NCBI GenBank assembly: GCA_015499995.1
Contig: JADNRV010000090.1
Span: forward strand, 161,357 to 225,356
Direction: 5' to 3'
Length of the DNA: 64,000 nucleotides
Source of the DNA: Flammula alnicola
Taxonomy: Eukaryota > Basidiomycota > Agaricomycetes > Agaricales > Strophariaceae
The notes under the pieces: model-generated
What the model saw: only the letters and a program-made list of their open reading frames with translations
Told to the model about the DNA's origin: nothing
The model's database searches: none
Part shown: piece by piece, positions 12,403 to 24,460 of the stretch
Position numbering within the stretch: the first letter of the stretch is position 1
How the letters are laid out: every line of letters begins with the position of its first letter
Made by a program: the position numbers and the translations under genes

Positions 12403-12841
12403 TACAAGTGCCCTGAAATTTGGAATTTTGGGCGATGCAAAGGTGTTTTATTACCTCTCTACACTCATAATCTCTTTAATAGGCTGTTAGAGCATCTAGA
12501 ATGAGAATAGAATGAACAATCATTGGTTTGTAGCAGTTACTGGATGACTAAGCCGGTCTATCTGTGGCCTCACACTCGCGATTTCCGTAAACTGCAAATG
12601 TTCGGACCTTTTACAAAACATGATGGGTATATCTTTATTTCAAAGTCAAAAAATCGGATTTCATTGTAATATTTGTACTAATACATCTGTAATATCATCT
12701 AAAATGTATCAGCCTCGAGAAAATCTCTCAGAAATGGGTTTGCGAGACGTGCGAGGGATCTGGATTCTGGAGGGAGAGGTGGAAAGTGCACGTGCCGGTG
12801 ATGTCATATTACCATATCGGGACGTGTGCCTGATTACATAG

Positions 12842-12890
12842 TTAGTTAGTCCAGCAAAAGTGGGCGAAAAAAATAATTCGACCCTAGGTA
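12842..12890 (+). repeat. Direct repeat copy B
   Basis: It shares TTAGTTAGTCC, a GGGCG, an A7T run and TCGACCCTA with copy A in the same order and orientation. It lies just upstream of the BTB gene, so it may also touch that gene's promoter. Confidence 0.45.
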
Positions 12891-12960
12891 TTTTTTTTTG
12901 GTTCGCGAACCCCCTTGGCCCAAATCTTGCCAATGTTCTCAACTTTCCTCGACACTGGCT

Positions 12961-14109
12961 ATGGAAGCACAGGCCATATCGAATTCAGATCATGAAGAGC
13001 CAAATACACTCCTTCATCTAGGTAATACTACTCCCACGTCCGGATCTGTGGACCTTATAGTCGACGACGACGATCCAAGTCTTGGTCACCTCAGCGCTCA
13101 TCCGGATCTATGGTTCGACGATGGATCCTTGGTTTTGCAAGCCTCCAACGTCGGATTTCGTGTCCACCGCACCATTCTGTGCAAACTATCCGAAGTCTTC
13201 CGAGACATGATGATGATACCACAAGCTCCTGGGGAGGATTCAGACACATTTGAAGGATGTCCTCTCGTCAAACTGCCAGATGATGTCACAGATTTGACCC
13301 AACTTTTGAAATCTATCTACGAGCCAACGTCAGCTTCCTTTTCTTATTCACTATTTTATTTATTTATTTTGACGCTACGGAGCTGACTTGCCGCATCGGA
13401 CAGCTATTTCGATGATTTAAGCTCTACGATTCAGGATGAGAATTTTGTTCTTGGAAATATATCGGGTGTCTTGCGCCTCACCACCAAGTACCGATTCAAG
13501 GCGCTGCGTCAAAAGGCCATTAGAATTCTCAAGGAAATCAACCCCACCGACATGGATCGATTCGTTGTTCGTTTTACGAAGCTCTTGGACTCCCGGTCCC
13601 GAAACAGGGAAGAGCAGAAAATCGCAACAGCGGAGGAGATCATATCGTTATCCATCGCCTGTAATGCACGTACTTTATTACCCGGAGCCTTCTACCGCCT
13701 ATGCCAAATCCTCGGCACCGATGGTAGCAGAGATCACCTGCTCCTTGGCTCGTCGAACATTAGCGACCTCGACAAGGCATGGTGCCTGTCTGGCAGAACG
13801 CGCATTTCTGCGCAAGTGGCCAATAGCGGGGCGTATCTCATCAGCGATTCCAATACTCCAAGGTGTAATTTGCCAGAAGCAACCACTCGATCACAAAGAT
13901 GTCGCGGTCGTCCACCACGTAAGGACCCTAGGTTTACATTTGAGGATGTTGTTTGGACGTCGACTGAAGGCGCATGCCATAAGTGTATGTCGCTCTATGA
14001 AAAACAACACCGATGCAGACGGCAAGAAATATGGGATTTGCTACCTCAATACTTTGGATTGGGAAAGAGCTGGGAAGAGATGCGTAGGAATGATGCCAAT
14101 TGGGAGTAA
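12961..14109 (+). CDS. BTB/POZ domain protein
   Basis: Two exons, 12961-13328 and 13404-14109, give 357 aa from the ATG of MEAQAISNS. An acidic, low-complexity N-terminus (IVDDDDPSLG) leads into a BTB/POZ fold: DLWFDDGSLVLQASNVGFRVH followed by RTILCKLSEVFRDMM, then a KLPDDVTDL segment and KYRFKALRQKAIRIL. In Agaricomycetes such genes form large families of unknown role. BTB folds mediate dimerisation and often recruit cullin-3, but no second domain identifies the partner here. The C-terminal half includes CHKC and a basic stretch and has no recognised domain. The gene is convergent with the complex I gene. Confidence 0.85.
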
Positions 14110-14256
14110 CGATGCAGGCATTTAGTAGTATTTGCATTGCCTAGCACTTACATATATCTCGTGGCGGGGAAGGAGGTGATCAAACTTGTATGTTTTACTC
14201 GATGAATCTACGGACATATATATTATTGAGACCTATCTCTTGCGACCGACTCATGC

Positions 14257-16052
14257 TCAAGCTCGCGCCTGGGATGGAGGAGCCACCTCGGGCAGACGAA
14301 GACCAAGGTTGTCGGGAAGTGCCAGGGTATCATCAGCGGCGCTCGCAAGGTGGCCACCGAACCCGACAGCACCGTTCACAGCCCGGAACTCGGCAATGCG
14401 ACGTTCGACTTCGGGGCGGAAATGACGCATGAGACCTTGGATAGGCCAAGCAGCGGCATCACCCAAGGCGCAGATGGTGCGACCTTCAACTTGTTTTCTA
14501 TGAGTAATATCAGTACAGAGCTGAAGTTGCAGGCGAAGAGAAAAACCTACGTCAGCTCGAGCAACATGTCAATCTCGCGCACGTGACCGCGGCCTTCAAC
14601 CATGCGGTTCATCATGTTCATCATCCAGGTCGTGCCCTCTCGGCAAGGCGTGCATTGACCGCAAGATTCGTGCTTGTAAAACTGAGAAAAGCGGGCGATG
14701 GCAGACACGATGTCGGTGCTCTTGTTCATGACGATGACGGCGCCAGTGCCGAGACCGGACTGGGCATCCTTGAGAGAGTCGTAGTCCATCCTGTGAGAAA
14801 AGGTGAGAAGAAGGAACACCGAACGAAAGGTATGACCCACAGGACCTCAGCACACACGTCAATGGGAATTACTGGAACGGACGAGCCTCCAGGGATGATG
14901 CCCAAGAGGTTGTCCCAACCACCAACAACACCTCCACAGTGCTTCTCGATCAGGTCTTTCAAGGGAATACTCATCTCTTCCTCAACGACGCAAGGGTTGT
15001 TGACGTGCCCGCTAATGCAGAACAGCTTGGTGCCCTGATTCCTCTCGCGACCGAAACCTGCGAACCAGCTGGGACCGCGCCTGCAGATTGTCGGGGCGAC
15101 AGCAACAGTCTCGACGTTCGCTACGGTCGTTGGGCAACCGAAAAGGCCAACATCGGCGGGAAAGGGAGGCTTGAGACGCGGCTTTCCTTGCTTTCCTTCT
15201 ATACTCTCGATGAGGGCAGTCTCCTCGCCACAAATGTAGGCTCCCGCTCCGCGGTGGACGTAGACATCGAACGAGTAACCAGATCCACAGGCGTCTTTGC
15301 CGAGGAAGCCAGCGGCGTACGCTTCGTTGATGGCCTGCTGGACGTGGGATGCCTCTTGGTAGAATTCTCCACGGATGTAGATGTAGGCAGCAGTGGCGTT
15401 CATACCGCGTCCGGCAACAAGACAGCCCTCGATGAGTTTGTGGGGATCACCACGGAGAATTTCACGATCCTTGCAGGTGCCCGGCTCGCCCTCGTCGGCA
15501 TTAATAACAAGATAACGAGGTCTGAGGACTAGGGTGAGGACGAAAAATGCACGCTGACACGGAAATCTCACCGTGGGTCCTTCTCCCAACCAGGCTTGTT
15601 CATGAAACTCCACTTCAACCCACTCGGAAAGCCAGCACCTCCTCGACCACGGAGACCAGAGTCCTTTATACTCTGGATGATCCAAGAGTCGCCCTTTAAC
15701 AAGATATCTTTTGTGCGATGCCAATCACCTCGGGACTAAATTCTGGAGTGTAAGACAGTTCGCGATAACAACCAGTGCAGTACTGACCATAGCTCCCTTG
15801 ATACCATGGTCATGCCGGCAGTATGCATTGGTAAATATGCGGTCTTGATCTTTCAAGCCGCCATAGCGTCGAACAGGGGGGTCAACGGCGGTCGCCAGCG
15901 AGCGACTCGTTCGAAGTTTTGCGCGAAATGGTCGCGACACTCCTGCGGGGTACTATAAACTTGAGGACATATAAGAACACGAACAACATACTAGAGGTAG
16001 AGGCCGTTGCCCTCAGCAACGCCTGAGATGACGAAGACGAGGCTTTGAACAT
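14257..16052 (-). CDS. NDUFV1: NADH:ubiquinone oxidoreductase 51 kDa subunit, mitochondrial
   Basis: The FMN- and NADH-binding subunit of complex I in the matrix arm. It takes electrons from NADH and passes them on through its own 4Fe-4S cluster. Six exons (16052-15992, 15942-15788, 15735-15572, 15521-14841, 14790-14551 and 14497-14257) sum to 513 aa, the expected size. The start gives a Ser/Ala/Arg-rich presequence ([18 protein letters not shown]) typical of mitochondrial import. After it come [13 protein letters not shown], the FMN loop [15 protein letters not shown], the NADH-side signature [19 protein letters not shown], and the iron-sulphur ligand motif [11 protein letters not shown]. 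The C-terminal tail ends in VAPPSQARA. No lesion is seen. Confidence 0.97.
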
Positions 16053-16664
16053 TGTGCTCGTCGTCGTTGGGAACGATGAGCTGGAAGCGGAGTTTCTCGG
16101 ATTCACCTTTATTAATTATGTAATTTTGCTAAGACTAATATTTTCCATGGCCAATTTATTTACAAAACTGATGAAAAACCAATTGAGAACCTAGATTAGA
16201 TTAGATCAATTTGTGGCTGTACAGGTCATGAAAATAAGATCGCCGACAAGCCGGCCTTCATGATGTCGGAATCCACCTTGTCCAACTTGTGAGATCGGGC
16301 TATCTCACGACCCTTCGAAAGTTGCAGGAGGCGACATGTCGCCAATGTCAGCAGCAAGGCACGATGCATTGATGACGCACATGTATTTGACCAGCGCAGA
16401 GAGTCCAGAGTCTTGTCAGTTGGCAGTGGCAGAACCGAGCCGAATAATTCTTTCAATCCTAGGCTAACCGACTGTATCCGCAGGTCTCTGGGAAATTTTC
16501 ATTGTATCCCTTGACTAATTTCCGACCTATGTGCGCAACTTACTATTCTCCTTCAAGTCTGTCCTTCGGATTCAGCAAGCTTCTTTACTCGAACGACTTT
16601 CTTGCGTTGGGGGATACCTAGGCCTTTATCGTACTCGACTTGCGTGCAGCTCTAATCACAGTTA
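16053..16664. other. Divergent promoter region, complex I subunit / flavin monooxygenase
   Basis: 612 bp between two divergent starts, with no coding signal of its own. Confidence 0.6.
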
Positions 16665-18998
16665 ATGTCGCCGAAATCCAATAATTCTTCACAAGCTTCA
16701 ACCATTGCTCCTCATTTGAATGCCAGCGTGTTATCCGAACCTGTTGGCATCCTCGGAGCGGGAGTTGCCGGCCTGATAAACGCGTATGTTCTCCTTCAAG
16801 ACGGGTTCACCAATGTCACGGTCGTCACTCGCGACCGCTCTGTAGGAGGTGTGTGGTCGAGAGACCGAGTCTATCCAGGTTTATGCATCAATAAGTATGT
16901 GGACGTATCGTACTTAGCTCCAACTTTGACTGATGGGATCTTTTGTCTCTTCCAGTGTGCATGGAGAGTACCGCTTTTCCCCGCTCGAGATGGCCCTACC
17001 AGAGGACTCTACTCAGACAGGAGGCCACATCACCGGCATGGGGATGTGTGAATACATGGAGACATTTTATTCGAAATTCCTGCAGGATAAAGCCACATTT
17101 CGATTCGAGGCTGAGATTCTCTCCGTTACCAGAGATGAAACAGGTCTATGGAGAGTCAAAACTGAGGACATACACTCTGGGGAAGGCGAAGTGCTGACTT
17201 TTTCTCGTGTCATTCTATGCACTGGTGTATGTGTCATTTTCTCGATCACGATTTCGAAGCTGATCAGCTGAGATATTTACCGTAACAGGGATGCAGTAAT
17301 CCAAAGATACCCCATGAGTTGTCGCTAGAGTCCTCAGAGAAAGCGCAATATAGGGGAATCGTGATTCATTCCTCTCAATTCCGCTCCCGGTTGGACGACA
17401 TATTAGCGAGAGTGAAACCTAAGGAGTTCGATGGCGACAAGGAGAAGGGTACAGTTCTCGTTGTAGGCGGTGGGAAATCTGCAATGGAGTAAGGCTCATC
17501 GTAACTGCCGATTGTCCATGCTGACTCGCTCAAAGCATTTGTGCAAAGCTAGCCAACGAAGGACGGAGAGTGGTTAATGTCTTTGAGTCTCCTGACGTCT
17601 TCGTCGCTTCGAAATCAGCGATTCCCGATTTCATTCGGAAAAGCAGGTAATTTTTTATCCCCTGGCCGCACCACTAAGAGTTACCGAATATTCCAGGTTC
17701 TTAAGTGTCATTTCACCTCACCGAGAGTTAAGAACGCGGCTGGAGTGCGTGAATTTTGTATACTCGTATACATCTTCCAATACCAATCATCATGTTGACG
17801 CGTCGCTTTTTAATATCAGACGCTTCCTCCACATGACAAAAATCGGAAGCTGGATCACGCACTTCATCTGGAAGAACCTCGGAGAATCTTCCGTAAGCTC
17901 TGCAAAGACTGCAAGCCTCTAGATCTTGCCTTCCGTCCCGTTCCCTCATGGATGTCTTTTTTTTATTCAGTTTGCTGCATACTCTATTCCTAAATCATCT
18001 CCACTTCGAAGCCCCCATTCAATGTTTTGGGGTATCCGAACGAATGACGAAGGCCGCGTTCATCCTAGATCGTATTATTCCCTCGTTAACGCAGGAGCAA
18101 TCGAACTCGTAGCTCCTGCCAGAGCTCTGGGCTTCGCGGAGGATGGTCGATCGATCTCCTTGAGCAATGGTACAGAGGTGACTGCTCAGGTAGTCATACT
18201 GGCGACTGGGTGGAAAAGCTCGTGGACTGGTATTTTCGACGGTCAGTTTCTGGTTTCCTTGCTGCATCATGGAAACATGAATTTATATTTCTTGCAGAAA
18301 AAACTGCAGCAGAGATCGGAATAGGCAGACATCCGCCAATGTCTAATCTCGAAAGCGTTGATGGTTCCTGGAACTACGAGACGTTGGCTAACCCACCTCC
18401 TGCACACCCAGAAAATACCACCCAGAAATGGGTCACCTCTATATACCGTGGCCTGGTTCCAGGCAAAAACATCAACAGACGTGACTTTGCAATCGGTGGC
18501 GCTATGGTAGGGTCGACCTGTGTTTCCTCATTCTCCAACCCTGATACCAACGCATCCTAGTTTTCTTCCAACATCGGGTATATGTCCGAAGTTTGCGCAC
18601 ATTGGGTATCTTCGTACTTCCAAAGCGACCCCATGCGGCTTCCTTCTTCCCCCGAAGACGCCATCGCAGATGCCGAGCGTTCATCTGCATGGATGAGACG
18701 TCGATATCCCAATATGCTTTCGTGGATCAATGAAAGCTATAGTACCACACTTGATTTCTGGACGTGCGTATTTTCTTCATACGCGCTGCGACAAATTTCC
18801 TAACGAAAACGGGATGGATACCCTAGTTGGCCACAGGCTGCAGACGAACTTCTTGAGGATATGTGCCTCCCTAGCATGCGTAGCGGAGGGAATTTGTTGA
18901 CTTGGCCTTTCCGTGTCATTGACCTCAAGGAGCTGTCGACGCTCGGACAGGAACGACGCGGTCTCAGGGAAGCACGAATGTCAATTGGACCGCTGTGA
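16665..18998 (+). CDS. FAD-dependent monooxygenase, FMO-like
   Basis: NADPH- and FAD-dependent oxygenase of the flavin monooxygenase type, which hydroxylates nucleophilic N or S atoms or performs related oxidations. It starts at MSPKSNNSSQASTIAP and ends ...MSIGPL; about 7-8 exons. The FAD fold is GILGAGVAGLINAYVLLQDG, followed by SVGGVWSRDRVYPGL. The FMO-identifying sequence has the form YRGIVIHSSQF (F/Y-x-G-x-x-x-H-S-S-x-F/Y). The NADPH fold is VLVVGGGKSAMD, and ILATGWKSSW is the late ATG motif. The C-terminus contains the tryptophan-rich WMRRRYPNMLSWINESY. The substrate is unknown. It lies 4.7 kb from the P450 with two unrelated genes between them, so I do not count it in the terpenoid locus. 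No break is seen. Confidence 0.9.
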
Positions 18999-19720
18999 TT
19001 TATGAAACATTTTTGTTGTCAGTGTACGCAGTTTTCTAGGCCGGCCTGGAACACGACACTCCGAGAATGTTTATTTCGAACTTCTACGAACCCTAGCTAT
19101 CTCCGTACGGGACCACTTTTCGGTAATCACATCCGCATCTGAGAGGAGTTCCCATCGCTTCCTTTGCTGTTATTTCAAGTCTCCTGTTTGGTAATCGAAC
19201 AATATTTTTGTGTGCTCCTCGTGCGTGCTGTACGTCGAAATGTACCCTTAACGAAGCCGTATTTCCTCCTCGCCGATCTCACTCCAACGTTGATATGGAG
19301 GTTGAACGTTGACTTGAAATGCAACACCATATGTATTCTTCGCAAACAATACCATCAATCCTGTTAGCCTCCACTCACCTGTATCCTTAAGTCAACTAAG
19401 TAGTCACCTTTGAACCTTCCTTGTAACAACCTGTTGTCCCAAATGTAACTGTTGCCCTGAAGATGTTTATAAGTTCGGGCCCGGAGCAGGTAAGATCTAA
19501 TCTTATCTCTTATTTTATTTTCGGATCTCGGAGGGCCGGCCTGATTCAGTTTGGGGCCTGGGCAAGACCCGCTTGTCAATGTTCGCTTCGAGCCTCAACT
19601 TGAGTCGAGAGCTAAACGGTCCCACACAAAAGTACATATGGTTCGTTCATAAAGTATAAGATGTCCTGGACTTACTTAAACCCTGTTCGTGACCACTAGG
19701 ATTTGCGCCCTAATGAAGCT
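18999..19720. other. Intergenic
   Basis: 3' flank of the monooxygenase and promoter of the K+ channel. No supported gene or repeat. Confidence 0.5.
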
Positions 19721-22496
19721 ATGGGCGAACCCGGTTTTGAAGACGTCGTCTCGGATTCAGTTCACCATCCACTTCAACGCGCCGGGGGCGCATCGACGAA
19801 TGGCAAGGACCCTCCCAACGAGACCGACACATCGCTCGATCCAATAAACGAAAAGAGCAGTGAACAGAATACCCACTCAGATCAAAACGGAGACCTTCAA
19901 GAGCCCGAAAAGCGACATAAACATCATAGCCAGCGGAAGCCTCGTCATCACTACGACGAAGTCGACGAGGAGGAATCCAGTATCTATCAGCCAACGTACG
20001 ACTTCATCTATCTTACAAGTCTTTGCAACAGAAATTCATGGCCATCTAGGTTGTGGTGGTTCACTTCGACGGCCTTCCCCCTGTTCGCGGGAACCTTTGG
20101 TCCCATAGCCAGCTTATTTTCAGTATGTGGTCTCGTCGAAACATGGCGTATTGGGAGAGATGATGGCAGAAGGATTCGAGACCCGACTTGGTGAGTTACC
20201 TGGTCTTTGCTTTCCCTTCTTCCGCCTAATGTGTTGTTGATTTCCCCGTGTGGGCAGGACGATAGGGCTTAACGCATCCTCGCTCTTTCTCGCCTTTTTT
20301 GCAAACATAATTCTCTTGTTCAACTTCGCACGACGTATCCGTTATGCAATAGCCCAGCCTCTGTCAATTTCACTCTGGTGTGTATAAAATGACCCCGGTT
20401 TGTCAATCGCATGCATCCTCTTACTTGTTCACCTTTCCTTGCACAGGTATATGTCGGCCATTTTTCTTATCGTTCCCATTGGCTTCACTCACGGTTCAGA
20501 CCTGATTTCAAACTCGGGCTCCGCAATTATCTTTTCCCAGTCATACTACTACGCGTTCATATCTAGTATTCTCTACTTTTCAATCTCTTCTCTACTCCTT
20601 ATGTCCTCTCTTGGGTCGATCGTATTCCATGCGTATCCGCCCTCCTTCTCGACTTTAACCAGACCTCAGAGGACGTTGATGCTCCAGACCTTGTCTTTCT
20701 CGCTCTACCTAGCTTTGGGTGCTGGCGTATTCTCGTCCATCGAAAATTGGGGATTCGCAGATGGGCTTTATTGGGCCGACTATACAGTGTTGACCATCGG
20801 GCTAGGCACGGATTTCCCGCTTACGAAGACGCTAGCACGGATGCTCCTCATCCCATACGCGGCCTTCGGGATCACCTTGGTCGGTTTGGTCGTGGCCAGC
20901 GTGCGCGGGCTGGTCCTGGAGCGTGCCCGCGCGAAAGTGGTCAGACGACACCTGGGCAAACAGCGCGAGAAGTGGAAGAAAAACATCAAAGAACGACATC
21001 AGCTGGCGATTGTGCACGAGATGTCGGCACAGACGCAGGATCCGAATACGCCGCAAAGTCCCTCGAGTCTGAGCTGGCGCGAGAAGTGGAAGGAGCAGCG
21101 GCTCACGCGCTTGCCTCGCCGTCTCGTCAAGCATGCTTCAACACCACTGAAACACGAGGATCAGCGGGGCGCGTGGCACCGGCCAGAATTTGAGCTAATG
21201 CGGTTTCTTGAAAGGAACGCGGAACAAACGGAGCGGTACGCTTCGTTGGGAGTGTCTTTTCTCGTTATGCTTATCGTCTGGGGTGCGGGCTCTCTGATTT
21301 TTTGGTACACCGAACGGGTACGCACGCCTCCATCGCCCTGTTACATCCGACGCTTCAATTGAGACATTTCACAGAAAACACAGGGATGGACGTACCCAGA
21401 ATCGTTTTACTTCACGTATACGACGCTCCTCACTATTGGATATGGTGACTTTTTCCCGACCTCACCTTCCGGAAAGCCATTCTTCGTCGTATGGAGTTTG
21501 ATATCTGTACCGGCGATGACAGTTCTCATCTCGAATATGGGAGATACAGTGGTCAAGTGCGTGAAAGACATGACAGTGTGGGTTAGTAAGTGGACAATCC
21601 TACCAGAGCGAGACTTGGACAAGGTGGGGCTTGGAAAAGAGGATGGACCAAAGAAGAAGGGAAGAACTGCCAGAGAAGGAAACAGATCCGCAAGGTCTAC
21701 TAATGCCAACGCTCCACACTCTCGTCCGCAGCTGCATGCGCAGCGTTCCACCTCTCTGAGCGGGCATGCCTCCTCCTCGAAAACGAAGCCCGCCACCTTG
21801 GAAAGAGATGTCGAGTTGATGGGGAAGAAGGTCGAAGGTTTCGAACATTCCGAGGGGAGGCCAAGCAGTCTCGCCGCTCGGCTAGCAAGAGAGATCTCAA
21901 AGTTGGCGAAGGACCTGAGGAAGGAGCCCCCAAAGAAGTATACGTGGGATGAATGGACGAAATGGCTGGATATGTTAGGCGAGAGGGACCAGGATGAGAA
22001 CGCTCCAGAGGCCGCGGGTGACCACGTGAAGTCGAGGAAGGAACCATGCGGTCCTCCAGTTCCCATTCTCCTCGCGCCCCACGGGGGCGTGGTTCTGCAA
22101 CACACCCTCTCTGCCCCTCCTATCGTCGGCGACGACCATCTTCTTCGCTCTGAAACTGTCACGCCTACCGAGGACGAACAGCCCTCTGAATTGTCGCAAA
22201 CCGAGCCACCACAGGGGCCGCACGCAGGCACAACTGTTGCGAATTTTCTGAACCTCAGGACCTGGCGGCACCCGTGGATTCACTATCAGAAACGCCCCAC
22301 AGAAACAGAGTGCGACTCCGGCGCGACGGAGAAGGATGTCGATTGGCGGTGGACGTGGCTCGGTGACCAGGGGCCCTTATTCAGCCGGCTGACAGAGACT
22401 GAGTGGATCATGGAAAAGCTATGTTTCCGGCTGGAGGAGGTGCTTGAAGAAGAGATCCGGGAAGCTCACGCCAGTGCTGCTGCGAATAAACGATGA
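19721..22496 (+). CDS. Two-pore-domain outward-rectifying K+ channel, TOK type
   Basis: Plasma-membrane potassium channel of the fungal TOK1 type, with eight membrane spans and two pore loops. The start ATG gives MGEPGFEDVVSDS. Four exons: 19721 to about 20192, a short second exon, about 20448-21318, and 21375-22496. A hydrophilic His/Lys/Glu-rich N-terminus precedes span 1 (LWWFTSTAFPLFAG). Four spans come before pore 1, whose filter is TIGLGTD, and two more precede pore 2, whose filter is TIGYGDF. The last span is VVWSLISVPAMTVLISNMG, followed by a roughly 330-residue cytoplasmic tail rich in charged and Ser/Pro residues. The two non-identical filters are normal for the family. Members are known to carry K+ efflux on depolarisation. 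Confidence 0.94.
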
Positions 22497-22902
22497 CGGA
22501 CGCAAGATTTTCTGATTTGAGGGCTCATACGATCATCATGTACGTTTTGGTGCGTTACGTTATTTTGTATAATGCTTCACTCATAGTCCAGAGTAATCAT
22601 CAATCATTTGCAATCTCCGTCTCTCTTAGTAATTTTTTGGTCGCTGGAGGTAGAGGCTCCGTCCGATAATTTGACGGCAAGATTCACGACTGTAATGAGC
22701 TTGACATCGATCAGATGAAAAATAGCAGAGTGTTCGAATCTAAACCAAATCTAAATACAAGCAATACGATCCATGATATCTGACTATGAGTCCGTCCCGA
22801 AGGTGTTTCAACTTTCAACTACAGTCTACAGAAAACCATCAAGGCTCGTTGACAGTCTCACTATGAACCTAGGCCCGGAAACAATTCTTAGTTTGACCAG
22901 AA

Positions 22903-22935
22903 ATAATTCTTTTTTCCTGGTCTAGCAGGGATCCG
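22903..22935 (+). repeat. Repeat copy, AATAATTCTTTTTTCCTGGTCT type
   Basis: It reads TAATTCTTTTTTCCTGGTCT followed by AGCAGGGA. A second, nearly identical copy sits at 23171. Related CCGG/CCAGACA-bearing sequence reappears at 24296-24460. Confidence 0.45.
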
Positions 22936-23170
22936 ACGGGGAAAAGTCGTTTCTGGTAAAATTTCCCCGTCTTCAGACTGGTAAATATTTTCCTGGTTTC
23001 ACAGGATTTCTTTTCTCACTTACCAGATTTATACTAAATTTACTAAAAATTTGTCTTGAACCTTGTCCGTTGCAGTTTCTACGCCAATTCCAGACTTTCC
23101 CATGTGTATTCTAACTCTTATCCAACAAAAAGGACCATAGTAAGCTTGTAATAAGCTCAAATCAAGGAGT

Positions 23171-23203
23171 AAGTAATTCTTTTTTCCCGGTCTGGCGGGT
23201 ACA
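23171..23203 (+). repeat. Repeat copy, AAGTAATTCTTTTTTCCCGGTCT type
   Basis: It reads TAATTCTTTTTTCCCGGTCT followed by GGCGGGTA, in direct orientation to the copy at 22903. The pair brackets about 270 bp. Confidence 0.45.
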
Positions 23204-24460
23204 TTATTACCGTATATATTTGACGATTAGGGGAAAATTGCTAAGTCCAAACAGCGTCATGTGATTCTCCGTATTCAGCATGAGCGGCGAGCGCGGAATT
23301 TGAATATTTCGTCGCTCTCACCGCCATCAGGACTCTCACCGCCAAGGATCTTCCTCGCCCACATCCATCTCCCACCCTCTGCGCTTCTATTCATGCTTTT
23401 TCTTGACATTGCCCATTTTCCAAAGCAAAGGAAGCGCCAGTTCTCTAGCTGTACAACAAGAATGCATGGATGAGGCCCCAGGTCCGATGTCAGCCGCCAT
23501 CGCCGTGGCTGCTGCAACTTGTCTTACGATAAGGGTCAATGTTTCAGTGTCAATTTCCATACCCCAGCTTTGATACCTCACATGCGTCACAGCAAGTTAA
23601 AGAAACCCCACTTATGTCTGTCCGCTTTCAGACGTTCTGCGAGTTCAACCAACATCCAGTCAGTCTCCGACGCCTTCATGCTGAAATTGGATGGTTGGTT
23701 TGGAGACAGATTAGTGGTGAAATTGTTATACCTGGTGCGTTTCATTTTGCTTGCACCATCCAGACATTCTAACTGCCTTGGTTTTCTTCCCGCCTTCTCT
23801 GCCCCTTTCCAGGCTCCAGCTGGTTCGCCACCCTTCTCCTCTCGTCATCATGCTTTTCCATATTTGCACATCACAGCTTTGCGATCGACGACCAAACCCT
23901 TGACTTCGAGCTTTTGGATTGCTAAAGGTGAGTATTCATGTGTTTCATTTATATCTATATATTAACATTGAGCCACACCTCAACCTGTCATGTTGTGCCG
24001 TTTCACCAAGACGTAATGTTCAGATTCGAAGGTGCTGTAGTCAGTTTTGTCATCCTTCTTTCATATTGTACTATCACCCCCCAGGCTTCTTGTGTACTGT
24101 ACCTACTATGTATTATGTACATTTACTACCATTAAATTTGGAATTTATTTGAACGATCCAAGTCCATATGCCGTCTGACCTAAGAAAAAACTACCTGAAC
24201 TCGAGTAAAACAAACTAGTAATACCAGGAAAATCAGCCCATGCTAGCCTCAGGAAAGATTCTACATGAAACTAGATGAAATTACTAGTTATACCCTGTCC
24301 AGACAAAACCGGGAATGGTGGCCATGGGGCAGGACATTTTTCCTGGGTCGTTCCTGGTTATGGAATTTCCCGTCTGACGGGGGAATCTTTCCCGGCCAGA
24401 CAAGGAAAACTCCCTTGAACGACGAGTTATCAAACCGGGAATTCTTCCCAGCCCTAGGGT

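Larger units (their letters stand above)
12001..12960. other. Intergenic with two direct repeat copies
   Basis: No gene is recognised. Two copies of a roughly 45 bp A/T-rich repeat beginning TTAGTTAGTCC occur here and are listed separately. Confidence 0.5.
22497..24460. other. Gene-poor stretch with diverged repeats
   Basis: Short open frames at 23261-23965 and 23919-24152 show no domain and no consistent splice chain. Copies of a TAATTCTTTTTTCC-GGTCT repeat are listed separately. Confidence 0.4.

Noticed and set aside
13436..14125. Second long plus-strand frame overlapping the BTB gene
   Set aside because: The frame ending at 14109 continues the BTB exon in phase; this one is an offset shadow.
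15882..16106. Alternative upstream start for the complex I 51 kDa subunit
   Set aside because: The extra N-terminal residues do not fit a presequence. The internal ATG at 16052 gives a good mitochondrial leader that splices in frame.
16665..18998. Including the flavin monooxygenase in the triterpenoid locus
   Set aside because: It is separated from the P450 by a BTB gene and a housekeeping complex I gene, so membership is not supported.
21407..22231. Minus-strand open frame of 274 codons
   Set aside because: It lies opposite the second pore and tail of the K+ channel and shows no domain.
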